From assembly GCA_016719105.1 (NCBI GenBank), contig JADKAQ010000023.1:62001-126000 (forward strand): a stretch of DNA of 64,000 nucleotides, written 5' to 3'. The notes under the pieces are model-generated. The model saw only the letters and a list, made by a program, of their open reading frames with translations. It was not told the origin of the DNA and searched no databases. The DNA is from Gemmatimonadota bacterium. Lineage in GTDB: Bacteria; Gemmatimonadota; Gemmatimonadetes; Gemmatimonadales; Gemmatimonadaceae. The stretch's first letter is position 1; each line of letters starts with the position of its first letter. This document shows, one piece after another, positions 15,645 through 23,642 of this stretch. The position numbers and the translations under genes were made by a program.

Positions 15645-18600
15645 GACGAGAGGGAGGAGGGAGCGGGCGCCCCCGATGCCGGGAGATAGATGCGGAAGAG
15701 GGAGCCCGACCCGAGTTGGCTCTCCACGGAAATGCTCCCGCCGTGTGCTTGCACGATACCATAGGACACACTGAGGCCAAGGCCCGTCCCTTGTCCAGCC
15801 GGCTTGGTGGTGAAGAAGGGTTCAAAGATGCGCTGCCGGGTTTCTTCTGCCATACCCGAACCAGTATCGGCGATTGTCAGGAGAACCCCCTGATCCAGCG
15901 GTTCGGTCCGGATGCCGAGCTGCTTGATGCTCGATCGCTGCATGGCGTACTCCGCGTTGACGATCAGGTTCAGCAGCACCTGCTGCAGCCGTTGATCGTC
16001 TCCGCGGACACGCGGGAGCCCGGGCGCCAGGTCCACCTGCACCTCCACATCGGCGCTGCGTAACGAGTAGTTGCGGAGGCGTAGGGTCAGCTCGATGATC
16101 TCGTTGAGGTCGATGGGCGATCGGGTCGGCCCCGGCTTGCGCGAGAAGATCAGGAGGTCGCGAATGACCCCGACGGCGCGGTCGGCCTCGCGCTTGATGA
16201 GCCGCACCGATTCCCGCTGCTCGTCGGTGATCTTCTCCTCCAGGAGCAGCTGGGCAAAGGCCGAGATGCCGGCGAGCGGGTTGTTGAGTTCGTGGGCCAC
16301 GCCGGCCACCAGTTCGCCTAACGCGGCGAGTTTCTCGCTCTGCCGCAGCTGCTCCTCGATGCGCCGCTCGTCGGTGAGGTTGCGGACGTTCATCACCTGC
16401 CCCACCGGGGCCCCGGCATCGTCGCGGATGTAGCTCAGCATGACCGACGCCGGAAACTCCGACCCGTCGCGCCGCCGGTGCACGTGCTCGGCCATCCACA
16501 CGCTCGACGTCGACAGGTTGCCGTTCCCCAACCGGCGCGCGGGGACGGCCGACGCCACGAGGGTGTCGAAAGTGATCGCGCCGATCTCCTCGCCGCTGTA
16601 GCCGTACTCGCGCCCCGCCGCCGCGTTGGCGTACCACACGCGACGGTCGAGACCGAGGATGAACACTGGCTGATCCATCGTGGCCAGCGCGGTGGCGAGC
16701 ATGCGCTCGCGCTCGCGCCGCTTCCGCTCCTCCTCGCCGAGCAACAGCACGTCGGCCGCCAGCGCCACGTGCGCCGCCAGCCGCCCCAGCGACTCGCCCT
16801 GCTCACGCCGCACCCGCGCCCCCGCGACCGGGACGCTCCACAGCACGCCGAGGAGCTGGTCCTTGGCGATGAGCGGGACGACCGACGCCCCGGCCGGCAC
16901 CACGTCGCGCTCCTGAATAGACGCGAGCACGTCGAGGGGAGGGGTGAGCACGGCGCCACGCGTCCCGACGAGGCGCGCCGCACTCTCGCGCCCCGGGATG
17001 ACGCGATCCTGCAGTGGGGCGAGTGTCCCGATGGCGCTGACGTAGGTGATGGTCTCGCCGCTGTCCCCCATGAGACCCAACGCCTTGCCGGTCGACGGGA
17101 CGACCGAGTCGACCGCGGCGAGAATCAGCCGCCCCGACTCCTGCGCCGAGTTGGAGAACAGGGCGGCGCGCGCGATGGAAGCGGCCGCCTCGGCGACCGA
17201 TCGGGCCTGCCGTTCTGCCTCGAAGAGGCGCGCATTCTCGATCGCGGCGCCAGCCTGCCGGGCGATGAGCGACAGGACCGCGGCGTCGTCGTCGTCGAAG
17301 ACTCTCGCCTCATCGCCCTGCACCACGAGGACACCGAGAATCTCCTCGCCGTGCAGGATGGGGACCGCGATCTCCGCGTGCACCGGTGGGCGTCCCGAAC
17401 GGCCGGCGACCGGATCGGACCACGGCCGCGCGGGGGCGTCGCTCATGTGCGTCCCGCCATCGCGCAGCGCGAGCGAGGCACCACAATCGCCCACCGGCAC
17501 GCTGGGGAGCGCCGAAGCCCCCGTGCTGACCCCGTCGACGACGATGAGTTGCGGGAGGAACTGCGTGTGTTCGGCGTTGGCGAGCAGGAGGGCGAAGACC
17601 GAGATGCGCGGGATGGACGAGAGCGCAGCGCGATGGACTTCGCCATACACCTCCCCCAGCTCGGTACGCGAAATGGCCTGCTGCACCTGGGCGACCGCGG
17701 CGAGTCGCGTGGCGCGGCGCTCGAGGTCTTCCAGCAGGTCGGCGTTTCGCAGCGCGATGGCAACGTGCGTCGCGAAGTCGGTCAGCAGTTCGTACTCGGC
17801 TTCGTCCGCATGACGCGGGTTGAGCCAGCGCATCACGAGGAGCCCGCGCACGACGCCGTCGGCCACCAAGGGGAGAAAGGCGATCGACTTCACCCCTGCC
17901 GCGCGCAGTCCGGCGAGCGGCTCCGACAGCTCCTCGTCTTTCAGGTTCTGCAGGTCGGGGAGGATCACGTTCTCGGCGTTCTCCACCGCCCATCCGGGAC
18001 GCCCCACCCAGAGCTTGGGGGCGATCGACGCGACCTGTTCGGTTCCGAGTCCGCGGGCATGCTGGACCGCGGCAGTGCGCCGCTCGACGTCGATCGAGTA
18101 GACGGTGAAGCCGTCGGCGCCCAACAGCTCGGTGGCCACGCGTTCGATTCCGTCAAAGACGCTCTCCGACGACACTGCCGAGGCGAGGGTGCGTCCCGTG
18201 GCGGCGAGGATCTCGGCGTGACGGGTGGTGCGCGCCGCGGCGCGATACAGCCGCGCGTTTTCCACGGCCACCGCGGCGTGCGAGGCGAGGGCCTGCAACA
18301 GCTCTTCCTCGTGCTCGTTGAAGTCGCGGCGCGGGTTGCCGTAGACGAGCACCGTACCGATGGCCCGGTCGCCCACCAGGAGCGGGGCGGCGACCGCATT
18401 GGGGGCGACGTCGTTCAACAGCTCGTCCGACTGTTCCCAGCGGGGAAAGAGGCGCAGGTCGGCGGTGCGCACCGGGCGGCGCCGGCGGAGCGCCTCGCCG
18501 CTGAAGACGCCCTCGGTTGGGAGGACTCCGGCAAAGCGTCCGATCGCGTGTCCGGCAGCTCCCACGATGCGCAGCGACTCGCCGTCGACCATCGTCACCG

Positions 18601-19252
18601 TGGCGCCGGCCCCTTGCAGCAGGTCGGCGGCGTGTTCGGCGATGAGGGTGAAGACGCGCTCCACCTCGAGCGATTGGTTGAGGTGGCGGACGATGTCGGT
18701 GAGGGCCCGGGCCTCGCGCGCGCTGCGCCGCTCTCGCTCGAGGAGTCGTGCATTGCGAACGGCCGGTGACCCCAGCTCGGCGACGCGCTGCAGGATGACG
18801 GCATCGTCATCGCTGAAGTCGCCCCGCCCGCTGTTGACCGCCAGGAGGACGCCGAATGCCACGCCGCCGGCGATGAGTGGGGCCGACGCCACCTGCCGAA
18901 TCCCCAACTCGGCGTGGAACGGGGTGTTGATGGCCGCGTCGTCCGTGACGTCGTTGACGACGATGACGCGCGCCTCCTGAAGGGTGCGAAGCGCGAGCGA
19001 CTCGTCGACCCGGTTGCGTTCCCCGCGAATGGGGGAAAGGCACCCCGCCGCGGCGTCGACACGGAAGTAGCCGTCTTCCAGCGACGAGACCAGACACCCC
19101 TCGGCGCTCAGCAGCGTCACGATGCTCTCGGCGAGGATCGAAGCGGCCTCGTCGCTACTCTCCGCAGCTGCCGCCAGGCGGCTCGCGACCGCCAGCAGAG
19201 CGGCGGCGTCCTGCGATGGAACGCGGGACTCAGCGCGGAGAGAGTGCGTCAC
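15641..19252 (-). CDS. Giant soluble histidine kinase with five GAF domains and a PAS domain
   Basis: 1203 residues with no membrane helix. Five GAF domains occupy roughly 15-175, 185-340, 345-500, 510-690 and 695-850. Each starts with a helix such as SLEVERVFTLIAEHAADLL or SESVFDGIERVATELLG and ends in a VAIALRNADLLEDLE-type helix. A PAS domain follows (about 860-970: MDQPVFILGLDRRVWYANAA), then HisKA (GVAHELNNPLAGISAFAQ) and HATPase (LLNLIVNAEYAM, GTGLGLSVSYGIVQAHGG). It integrates several cytosolic signals and should phosphorylate the HD-GYP regulator encoded 4 nt overlapping downstream. Translation starts at a GTG inside a 13-bp tandem duplication. No cysteine/histidine heme motif was seen in the GAFs. 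Confidence 0.93.
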   Translation of the reverse strand: MTHSLRAESRVPSQDAAALLAVASRLAAAAESSDEAASILAESIVTLLSAEGCLVSSLEDGYFRVDAAAGCLSPIRGERNRVDESLALRTLQEARVIVVNDVTDDAAINTPFHAELGIRQVASAPLIAGGVAFGVLLAVNSGRGDFSDDDAVILQRVAELGSPAVRNARLLERERRSAREARALTDIVRHLNQSLEVERVFTLIAEHAADLLQGAGATVTMVDGESLRIVGAAGHAIGRFAGVLPTEGVFSGEALRRRRPVRTADLRLFPRWEQSDELLNDVAPNAVAAPLLVGDRAIGTVLVYGNPRRDFNEHEEELLQALASHAAVAVENARLYRAAARTTRHAEILAATGRTLASAVSSESVFDGIERVATELLGADGFTVYSIDVERRTAAVQHARGLGTEQVASIAPKLWVGRPGWAVENAENVILPDLQNLKDEELSEPLAGLRAAGVKSIAFLPLVADGVVRGLLVMRWLNPRHADEAEYELLTDFATHVAIALRNADLLEDLERRATRLAAVAQVQQAISRTELGEVYGEVHRAALSSIPRISVFALLLANAEHTQFLPQLIVVDGVSTGASALPSVPVGDCGASLALRDGGTHMSDAPARPWSDPVAGRSGRPPVHAEIAVPILHGEEILGVLVVQGDEARVFDDDDAAVLSLIARQAGAAIENARLFEAERQARSVAEAAASIARAALFSNSAQESGRLILAAVDSVVPSTGKALGLMGDSGETITYVSAIGTLAPLQDRVIPGRESAARLVGTRGAVLTPPLDVLASIQERDVVPAGASVVPLIAKDQLLGVLWSVPVAGARVRREQGESLGRLAAHVALAADVLLLGEEERKRRERERMLATALATMDQPVFILGLDRRVWYANAAAGREYGYSGEEIGAITFDTLVASAVPARRLGNGNLSTSSVWMAEHVHRRRDGSEFPASVMLSYIRDDAGAPVGQVMNVRNLTDERRIEEQLRQSEKLAALGELVAGVAHELNNPLAGISAFAQLLLEEKITDEQRESVRLIKREADRAVGVIRDLLIFSRKPGPTRSPIDLNEIIELTLRLRNYSLRSADVEVQVDLAPGLPRVRGDDQRLQQVLLNLIVNAEYAMQRSSIKQLGIRTEPLDQGVLLTIADTGSGMAEETRQRIFEPFFTTKPAGQGTGLGLSVSYGIVQAHGGSISVESQLGSGSLFRIYLPASGAPAPSSLSS

Positions 19253-19265
19253 GAGAGTGCGTCAC
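19240..19265. repeat. 13-bp tandem duplication across the kinase start codon
   Basis: GAGAGTGCGTCAC occurs at 19240-19252 and again at 19253-19265. On the minus strand both copies begin with GTG, but only the inner GTG (19252) is in frame; the outer is shifted by 13 nt. Confidence 0.85.
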
Positions 19266-19426
19266 CGACGTGGCGAACGGGGAATGGAACGGCGGGCGCC
19301 GCGACCGGTGCGGCGCCCAAGTGAGTCGCGAGCGAACTCCCGTCGAGCGGCTCGACGATGTTTCCCGTGACCTCGTGCGAAATGACGCCTGCGTCGTGCC
19401 GGCGTTTCAGGCGGTGGCGCCGGGCG

Positions 19427-20275
19427 CTACTTGAGGGTTCTGGCTTCCCCGATCGCGGCGTCGATATCGCCCTTGTGGCGCGTGTACTCCTCGACAGCCT
19501 TGGCCTGTTCGGTCTTTTCCACCGCCAGCAGCTTCTTGTACATCTTGGCGCGCGTGGCGCTGTCGTTCTTCAGTTCGGCGACGCGAGCGCTGAGAATGAG
19601 TCCGAGGAGGTGGTCCGGGTTGTTGGCGAGGATCGCCTCGGCCTCTTTCTGCGCCGTGGCGAGATCGCCGGCCATCTCGGCCATGCGCCCGTGGTCGTAC
19701 TTGAGATCGTCGTCGAGCGTGCCGAGCAGTTCGTACGCCTGCGACGCCATGGTGGCGAAGAACGAGGCGCTGTCGCCCTTGCCTTCGGAGGCCAGGCGCA
19801 TGACGCGGTCGTAGAGGCGATCGGCGCGCTCGCGCGGCGACATGGACGAGATGTCGGGGGCGCGGACCCCGGCGCCGCCACCGCCGGCGAAGGGGGCGCC
19901 ACCACCAGCACCTCCGTCCAAGGGGACGTTGACGCTGGCATCGGCGCTCGGCGCCGCGTCACGCTGCTGGACGGCGACGACGATGACCAGGGCGAGGACG
20001 GCGACGATTCCAACGGCCCACGGGAGGATGCTGCGCGATGGTGCGCCGGAAGCGTGCGTGGCGCCGCCGGTCGCCGCGGCCGCGCGCGGAGCGCCGCTGG
20101 CAGCGCCTGCCGCGGCGCCGCAATCATGACAGAAGCGGGCGCCCGGGGTCAACGGTGCGTGGCAGTTGGCGCACGAGACGCCCTGAAGGGCGGCGCCGCA
20201 TTCGGCGCAGAACTTTCCGCGGGAGCTGGTGCCGCACGAGGGGCAGGTCGTCCCAGCATTCGAGGCTTTCGACAT
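19427..20275 (-). CDS. Double zinc-ribbon membrane protein with helical-repeat C-terminus
   Basis: 282 residues. The N-terminus holds two zinc ribbons (CPSC...CAEC and CANC...CHDC), as in bacterial DZR/zinc_ribbon_2 proteins. An Ala/Gly linker leads to one membrane helix (ILPWAVGIVAVLALVIVVAV). A Gly-rich stretch follows, then a TPR-like helical region (ADRLYDRVMRLASEGKGDSA, GDLATAQKEAEAILANNPDH) and a final coiled helix. Topology predicts cytosolic ribbons and an outside helical domain, or the reverse. The start at 20275 is where the zinc ribbon begins; the upstream frame is Arg/Pro-rich. It is divergent from glnA. Function unknown; probably an adaptor. Confidence 0.75.
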   Translation of the reverse strand: MSKASNAGTTCPSCGTSSRGKFCAECGAALQGVSCANCHAPLTPGARFCHDCGAAAGAASGAPRAAAATGGATHASGAPSRSILPWAVGIVAVLALVIVVAVQQRDAAPSADASVNVPLDGGAGGGAPFAGGGGAGVRAPDISSMSPRERADRLYDRVMRLASEGKGDSASFFATMASQAYELLGTLDDDLKYDHGRMAEMAGDLATAQKEAEAILANNPDHLLGLILSARVAELKNDSATRAKMYKKLLAVEKTEQAKAVEEYTRHKGDIDAAIGEARTLK

Positions 20276-20389
20276 GCGGGGAAGATAGGGGGCGGGCGAG
20301 CTCCGACGGGAGAGCAGGCGCGCCGGTCCGTCGCTCTGCCCCGCGATGTCGTCGCGAGGCCCCCGGGCCAACTTCCCTGATCTGCTCCG

Positions 20390-20418
20390 TTGAGCGCGTC
20401 GGGGGGACTCCGTAACCT
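20390..20418 (+). promoter_or_regulatory. Promoter of glnA
   Basis: TTGAGC (20390-20395) and TAACCT (20413-20418) are 17 nt apart, giving a leader of about 33 nt before the ATG at 20458. The same -35 family (TTGAGG) and spacing occur before the tRNA gene at 42956. No ribosome-binding site precedes the ATG. Confidence 0.55.
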
Positions 20419-20457
20419 TCGCACTTCGCTTTCCGCCTCACTTCGTCACGCCCCGCC

Positions 20458-21801
20458 ATGCGCAACGCTCTCGTCGGTGCCACCGCCCAGGACATCCTGA
20501 AGCTCGCCGCGGAGCACGATGTGCGATTCCTGCGGCTGCAGTTCACCGACATCCTGGGGATCAACAAGAACGTCGAGATTCCACGGTCGCAATTCGAGAA
20601 GGCGCTGGCCGGCGACATCCTGTTCGACGGCTCGTCGATCGAGGGGTTCGTGCGCATCGAGGAGTCGGACATGCTCCTCGTCCCCGACCTCTCGACCTTT
20701 CTCGTCTTTCCGTGGGGTGAGACGGACAGCAAGGTCGCGCGCCTCATCTGCGACATCCACATGCCCGACGGGACCCCGTTTGCCGGCGACCCGCGCGCGG
20801 TGCTCAAGCGACAGATCGCGCGTGCTGCGGAACGCGGCTACGCGATGAACGCGGGGATGGAAGCGGAGTTCTTCATGTTCAAGCCGGGGCAGGAGGGACA
20901 GCCGGCCACCGTGACGCATGACGTGGGGAGCTACTTCGACATGGCGCCCGCCGACCTCGGCGAGGATGCACGCCGCGCGATCGTCTCGACGCTCGAACAG
21001 ATGGGGTTCGAAGTGGAAGCCGCGCACCACGAGGTGGCGCATGGGCAGCACGAGATCGACTTCCGGTACGCCGACGCGCTGACGACGGCCGACAACATTG
21101 CCACGTTCCGCTTCGTGGTGAAGTACGTCGCCGGGCGCTTCGGACTCACGGCGTCGTTCATGCCCAAGCCGATCTTCGGGCAGAACGGGAGCGGGATGCA
21201 CACGCACCAGTCGCTCTTTTCCGCGGGGAAGAACGCGTTCTTCGCGGCCGACGCCAAGTGGCAGTTGAGCGACGTGGCGCTGCACTACATCGGCGGGCTG
21301 CTCAAGCACGCGCGCGGCTTCTGCGCCATCACCAACCCGCTGGTGAATTCGTACAAGCGCCTGGTGCCGGGCTATGAGGCGCCGGTGAACGTGGCCTGGT
21401 CGATGCGAAACCGCTCGCCGCTCATCCGCGTCCCGGAGCGGCGTGGCACGGGGACGCGCGTCGAGGTGCGCATGCCCGATCCGTCGGCCAATCCCTACCT
21501 CGCGCTCGCGGTGATGTTGGCGGCAGGGCTGGATGGCGTCGCGACCAACGCCGATTTCCGCGAGCCGGTGGATACGAACATCTTCGAGATGTCGTACCGC
21601 GAGAAGCGCCGGCTGCGCATCGACGACCTGCCGCACGACCTCAACGAGGCGTGCGACGAGCTGGAACAGGACGACGTGATCCTCGATGCGTTAGGCGAAC
21701 ACGTGGCCAAGCACTTCCTCCACGCCAAGCGCGAGGAATGGCGCGAGTACATCACGCAGGTGCACCACTGGGAGCTCGAGCGGTACCTGCTCAAGTACTG
21801 A
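20458..21801 (+). CDS. glnA: Glutamine synthetase type I (GSI-alpha)
   Basis: 447 residues, the length of the Bacillus/archaeal GSI-alpha class. It makes glutamine from glutamate, ammonia and ATP as a cytosolic dodecamer. The beta-Grasp start (VRFLRLQFTDILGINKNVEI), the DGSSIEGF latch, the metal/ATP region (MEAEFF, HHEVAHGQHEIDF), the NGSGMHTHQS loop and NPLVNSYKRLVPGYEAP are intact. The C-terminus (ALGEH, QVHHWELERYLLKY) follows GSI-alpha, and the adenylylation Tyr segment of GSI-beta is not apparent. Control is therefore expected at the transcriptional or feedback level. A second, unrelated-class synthetase (GSIII) is encoded at 31887-34106. The Leu in ALGEH is TTA inside CGTTAGGC. Confidence 0.96.
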   Translation: MRNALVGATAQDILKLAAEHDVRFLRLQFTDILGINKNVEIPRSQFEKALAGDILFDGSSIEGFVRIEESDMLLVPDLSTFLVFPWGETDSKVARLICDIHMPDGTPFAGDPRAVLKRQIARAAERGYAMNAGMEAEFFMFKPGQEGQPATVTHDVGSYFDMAPADLGEDARRAIVSTLEQMGFEVEAAHHEVAHGQHEIDFRYADALTTADNIATFRFVVKYVAGRFGLTASFMPKPIFGQNGSGMHTHQSLFSAGKNAFFAADAKWQLSDVALHYIGGLLKHARGFCAITNPLVNSYKRLVPGYEAPVNVAWSMRNRSPLIRVPERRGTGTRVEVRMPDPSANPYLALAVMLAAGLDGVATNADFREPVDTNIFEMSYREKRRLRIDDLPHDLNEACDELEQDDVILDALGEHVAKHFLHAKREEWREYITQVHHWELERYLLKY

Positions 21802-21809
21802 AGGCGGCA

Positions 21810-21831
21810 CGACCCATTGGTGAGTGGGTCG
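21810..21831 (+). terminator. Weak terminator after glnA
   Basis: CGACCCA (21810-21816) and TGGGTCG (21825-21831) pair around an 8-nt loop, 9 nt past the glnA stop. There is no T-run, so read-through into the DUF2892/sigma operon is possible. Confidence 0.45.
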
Positions 21832-21969
21832 GGGAATCGAGGACGCGCGGGATGGGGATTCCCTGAACTTCCGCGCGACGTGAATCCTTCCGAGGGGAGG
21901 GCGGCTCTCTTGGGTCATGCGATGCCGCTCGGCATCCACCGTCGATTCCGTTCACCTGCAGGGTGCCCC

Positions 21970-22176
21970 ATGTCAGCTGCCACCTTCTTCGCCCGCAACG
22001 AAGGCACCGTCGACCGCGCGTTGCGTGTCGCCCTCGGCCTCGCCCTTCTCTTCGTCGCCTTCACCGGGCGCGGTGTGTGGGGCTACCTCGGCATCGTGCC
22101 GCTGTTGACGGGGCTCATGGGGAGCTGCCCGCTGTACTCGATCCTTGGCGTGAGCACCTGCCCCGTGAAGCGGTGA
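21970..22176 (+). CDS. DUF2892 (YgaP-C-like) small membrane protein
   Basis: 68 residues with the DUF2892 pattern: NEGTVDRALRVALGLALLF, a first helix, then WGYLGIVPLLTGLMGSCPLYSILG. Two membrane helices with a Cys-Pro in the second are typical for the family, which often accompanies rhodanese-like domains; none is attached here. The ATG at 21970 opens the domain. Its stop overlaps the GTG start of the ECF sigma gene by 4 nt, so they are translationally coupled, which suggests a functional link. Its biochemical role is unknown. Confidence 0.82.
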   Translation: MSAATFFARNEGTVDRALRVALGLALLFVAFTGRGVWGYLGIVPLLTGLMGSCPLYSILGVSTCPVKR

Positions 22177-22805
22177 CCGACGCCGGGACGCACGGCGCGT
22201 TGCCGCGCGACAGGCTGGCCGCCGCGCCCGGTGACGACCCATCGGGACCCAACGCCACGCGCGACGACGAGCAGCTGTTGCGCCTGACGGCGGCTGGCGA
22301 TGACCGCGCCTTCGCCGCCTTCGTCGACCGTCATCAGGCCGGGATCTGGCGGCGAGCCCTGGCGCTCACCGGTCAGGGGGCGGACGCCGAGGACCTGATG
22401 CAGGAGACCTTCCTGGCGGCGTGGCGCGGCGCGGCCGGGTTCCGTGGCGGTGGTGCACGAGCGTGGCTCCTGACCATCGCGGCACATGCCTGGCAGCGAC
22501 TCGGTCGCCGAGCGGCGCCGCTGATCGTCCACGACGACCCCGAGTCGCTCGAGCAGTTGGCGTTGCGTGCCGGGTGGGGGCGCGACGAGGGCGAGGACGA
22601 GCGCGCCGCCACCGTGCAGGAGGCCTTCGCGCGCCTCGCGGAAGACGATCGTCGCCTGCTGGTGCTGCGCGACATCGAGGAAATGACCGGCGAGGAGGTG
22701 GCGACCCTGCTGGGGCTGTCGCTCGCGGCGATGAAGAGCCGGCTCCACCGGGCACGATTGCGCCTGGCGGTAGCCTACGAGGAGGTGCGACGTGGATCCG
22801 CTTGA
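22173..22805 (+). CDS. ECF RNA polymerase sigma factor
   Basis: 210 residues from GTG 22173, which overlaps the upstream stop (GTGA). Region 2 is seen in DRAFAAFVDRHQAGIWRRAL and DAEDLMQETFLAAWRG. Region 4 is EDDRRLLVLRDIEEMTGEEV followed by LGLSLAAMKSRLHRARLRL. The N-terminal 35 residues are disordered in character. It overlaps the zinc-binding anti-sigma gene by 14 nt. The set is DUF2892, sigma, anti-sigma, exported DUF2892-like protein, so the regulon probably concerns the envelope or a thiol/metal stress (inferred). Confidence 0.93.
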   Translation: MTDAGTHGALPRDRLAAAPGDDPSGPNATRDDEQLLRLTAAGDDRAFAAFVDRHQAGIWRRALALTGQGADAEDLMQETFLAAWRGAAGFRGGGARAWLLTIAAHAWQRLGRRAAPLIVHDDPESLEQLALRAGWGRDEGEDERAATVQEAFARLAEDDRRLLVLRDIEEMTGEEVATLLGLSLAAMKSRLHRARLRLAVAYEEVRRGSA

Positions 22806-23058
22806 TACCGTGGTGGCCGGGCTGTCGTGCCGCGAGGTACTGCATCGGCTGAATGACTTCCTCGATGGCGACCTGTCGCCGTCCGACGTGGGCCGGGTGA
22901 CCGCACACCTGGCGGGGTGCCATACCTGCGAGCAGTTCGGCGGACGCGTGGGACAGGTGATCGCCAGCCTGCGCGCCACCATGAGCTTTGCGGCTGACGA
23001 AGTCCCCGCGGCGGCGGCCGACCGGTTGCGGGCGCGCCTGGCGATGGAACGCCGCTGA
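22792..23058 (+). CDS. Zinc-finger (ZAS-type) anti-sigma factor
   Basis: 88 residues, starting at GTG 22792 inside the sigma gene. The HLAGCHTC sequence is the H-x3-C-x2-C core of the ZAS/zf-HC2 fold, preceded by a CREVLHRLNDFLDGDLSP helix, the sigma-binding surface. There is no membrane helix, so it is a soluble anti-sigma, as in redox- or zinc-responsive RsrA/ChrR-like systems. The conserved Cys pair makes release of the sigma factor by oxidation or metal possible; which is not shown by the sequence. Confidence 0.88.
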   Translation: MDPLDTVVAGLSCREVLHRLNDFLDGDLSPSDVGRVTAHLAGCHTCEQFGGRVGQVIASLRATMSFAADEVPAAAADRLRARLAMERR

Positions 23059-23144
23059 CCGTGCCTGCGGGCGCCCGACGGCAGCGCCCGGCGATGACGA
23101 GAGATGAGACGACCAGTTCCACTCCTTTCCTGAGAGACCGACCC

Positions 23145-23570
23145 ATGAAACGACTTCACCTGGTAGTGATCGCCGCCCTCGCCCTCACGGCGACGGTGGC
23201 CGAGGGCCAGCAGCGCGTCGCCAGTGCGGTGCAGCCGGTGGCCGCGCCCGTCGTGGTGCTGCCCCGCGACGCCAGCCGCGCGTCGGCGATGCCTGAGGCG
23301 GCGCTGGCCGCCTTGAAGGATGCCCCGGCCGGCGGCTTCGCGAGCAGTGGCTTTGCCCAGTTCATGTCCTCGCCCACGGGGCGCGTGTTACGCGTCGTGG
23401 CCGGTGTCGGGATGATTGCCGGCGGCATCTCGATGGACAGCAATGGCGGGACGGTGCTCGCGGCGGTTGGGGCGGTTCCGCTGTCCGCGGGACTCTTCGA
23501 CATCTGCTGGCTGAGCCCGATCTTCGGCGGTCCGCTCAAGGGGAAGGACATCCGCGCCGCCAAGTCGTAG
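23145..23570 (+). CDS. Exported DUF2892-like protein
   Basis: 141 residues. A signal peptide (MKRLHLVVIAALALTATVAEG) is followed by an Ala/Pro linker. The C-terminal 70 residues, GRVLRVVAGVGMIAGGISMD and LAAVGAVPLSAGLFDICWLS, echo the DUF2892 pattern of the protein at 21970 (R-x-L-R, Gly-rich helix, PL-x-x-G, Cys). It follows the anti-sigma gene by 86 nt and ends at a strong terminator, so it is the last gene of the operon. The similarity to DUF2892 is my reading by eye. Confidence 0.7.
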   Translation: MKRLHLVVIAALALTATVAEGQQRVASAVQPVAAPVVVLPRDASRASAMPEAALAALKDAPAGGFASSGFAQFMSSPTGRVLRVVAGVGMIAGGISMDSNGGTVLAAVGAVPLSAGLFDICWLSPIFGGPLKGKDIRAAKS

Positions 23571-23597
23571 CGCGCAACGCCGTCGAGTGGGTCCCGG

Positions 23598-23626
23598 CAG
23601 GCGCGCGGCTTCGAGCCGCGCGCCTG
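23598..23626. terminator. Bidirectional terminator between convergent operons
   Basis: CAGGCGCGCGGCT (23598-23610) and AGCCGCGCGCCTG (23614-23626) form a perfect 13-bp stem with a 3-nt loop. It lies between the sigma operon (plus) and the ABC exporter genes (minus). Confidence 0.85.
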
Positions 23627-23642
23627 TCGTGCGTCTGGCCCG

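Noticed and set aside
16478..18769. Long plus-strand open frame opposite the giant kinase
   Set aside because: It has no family, is rich in Arg/His/Gly, and mirrors the G+C-rich third positions of the kinase gene. The kinase strand has five GAF domains and catalytic motifs.
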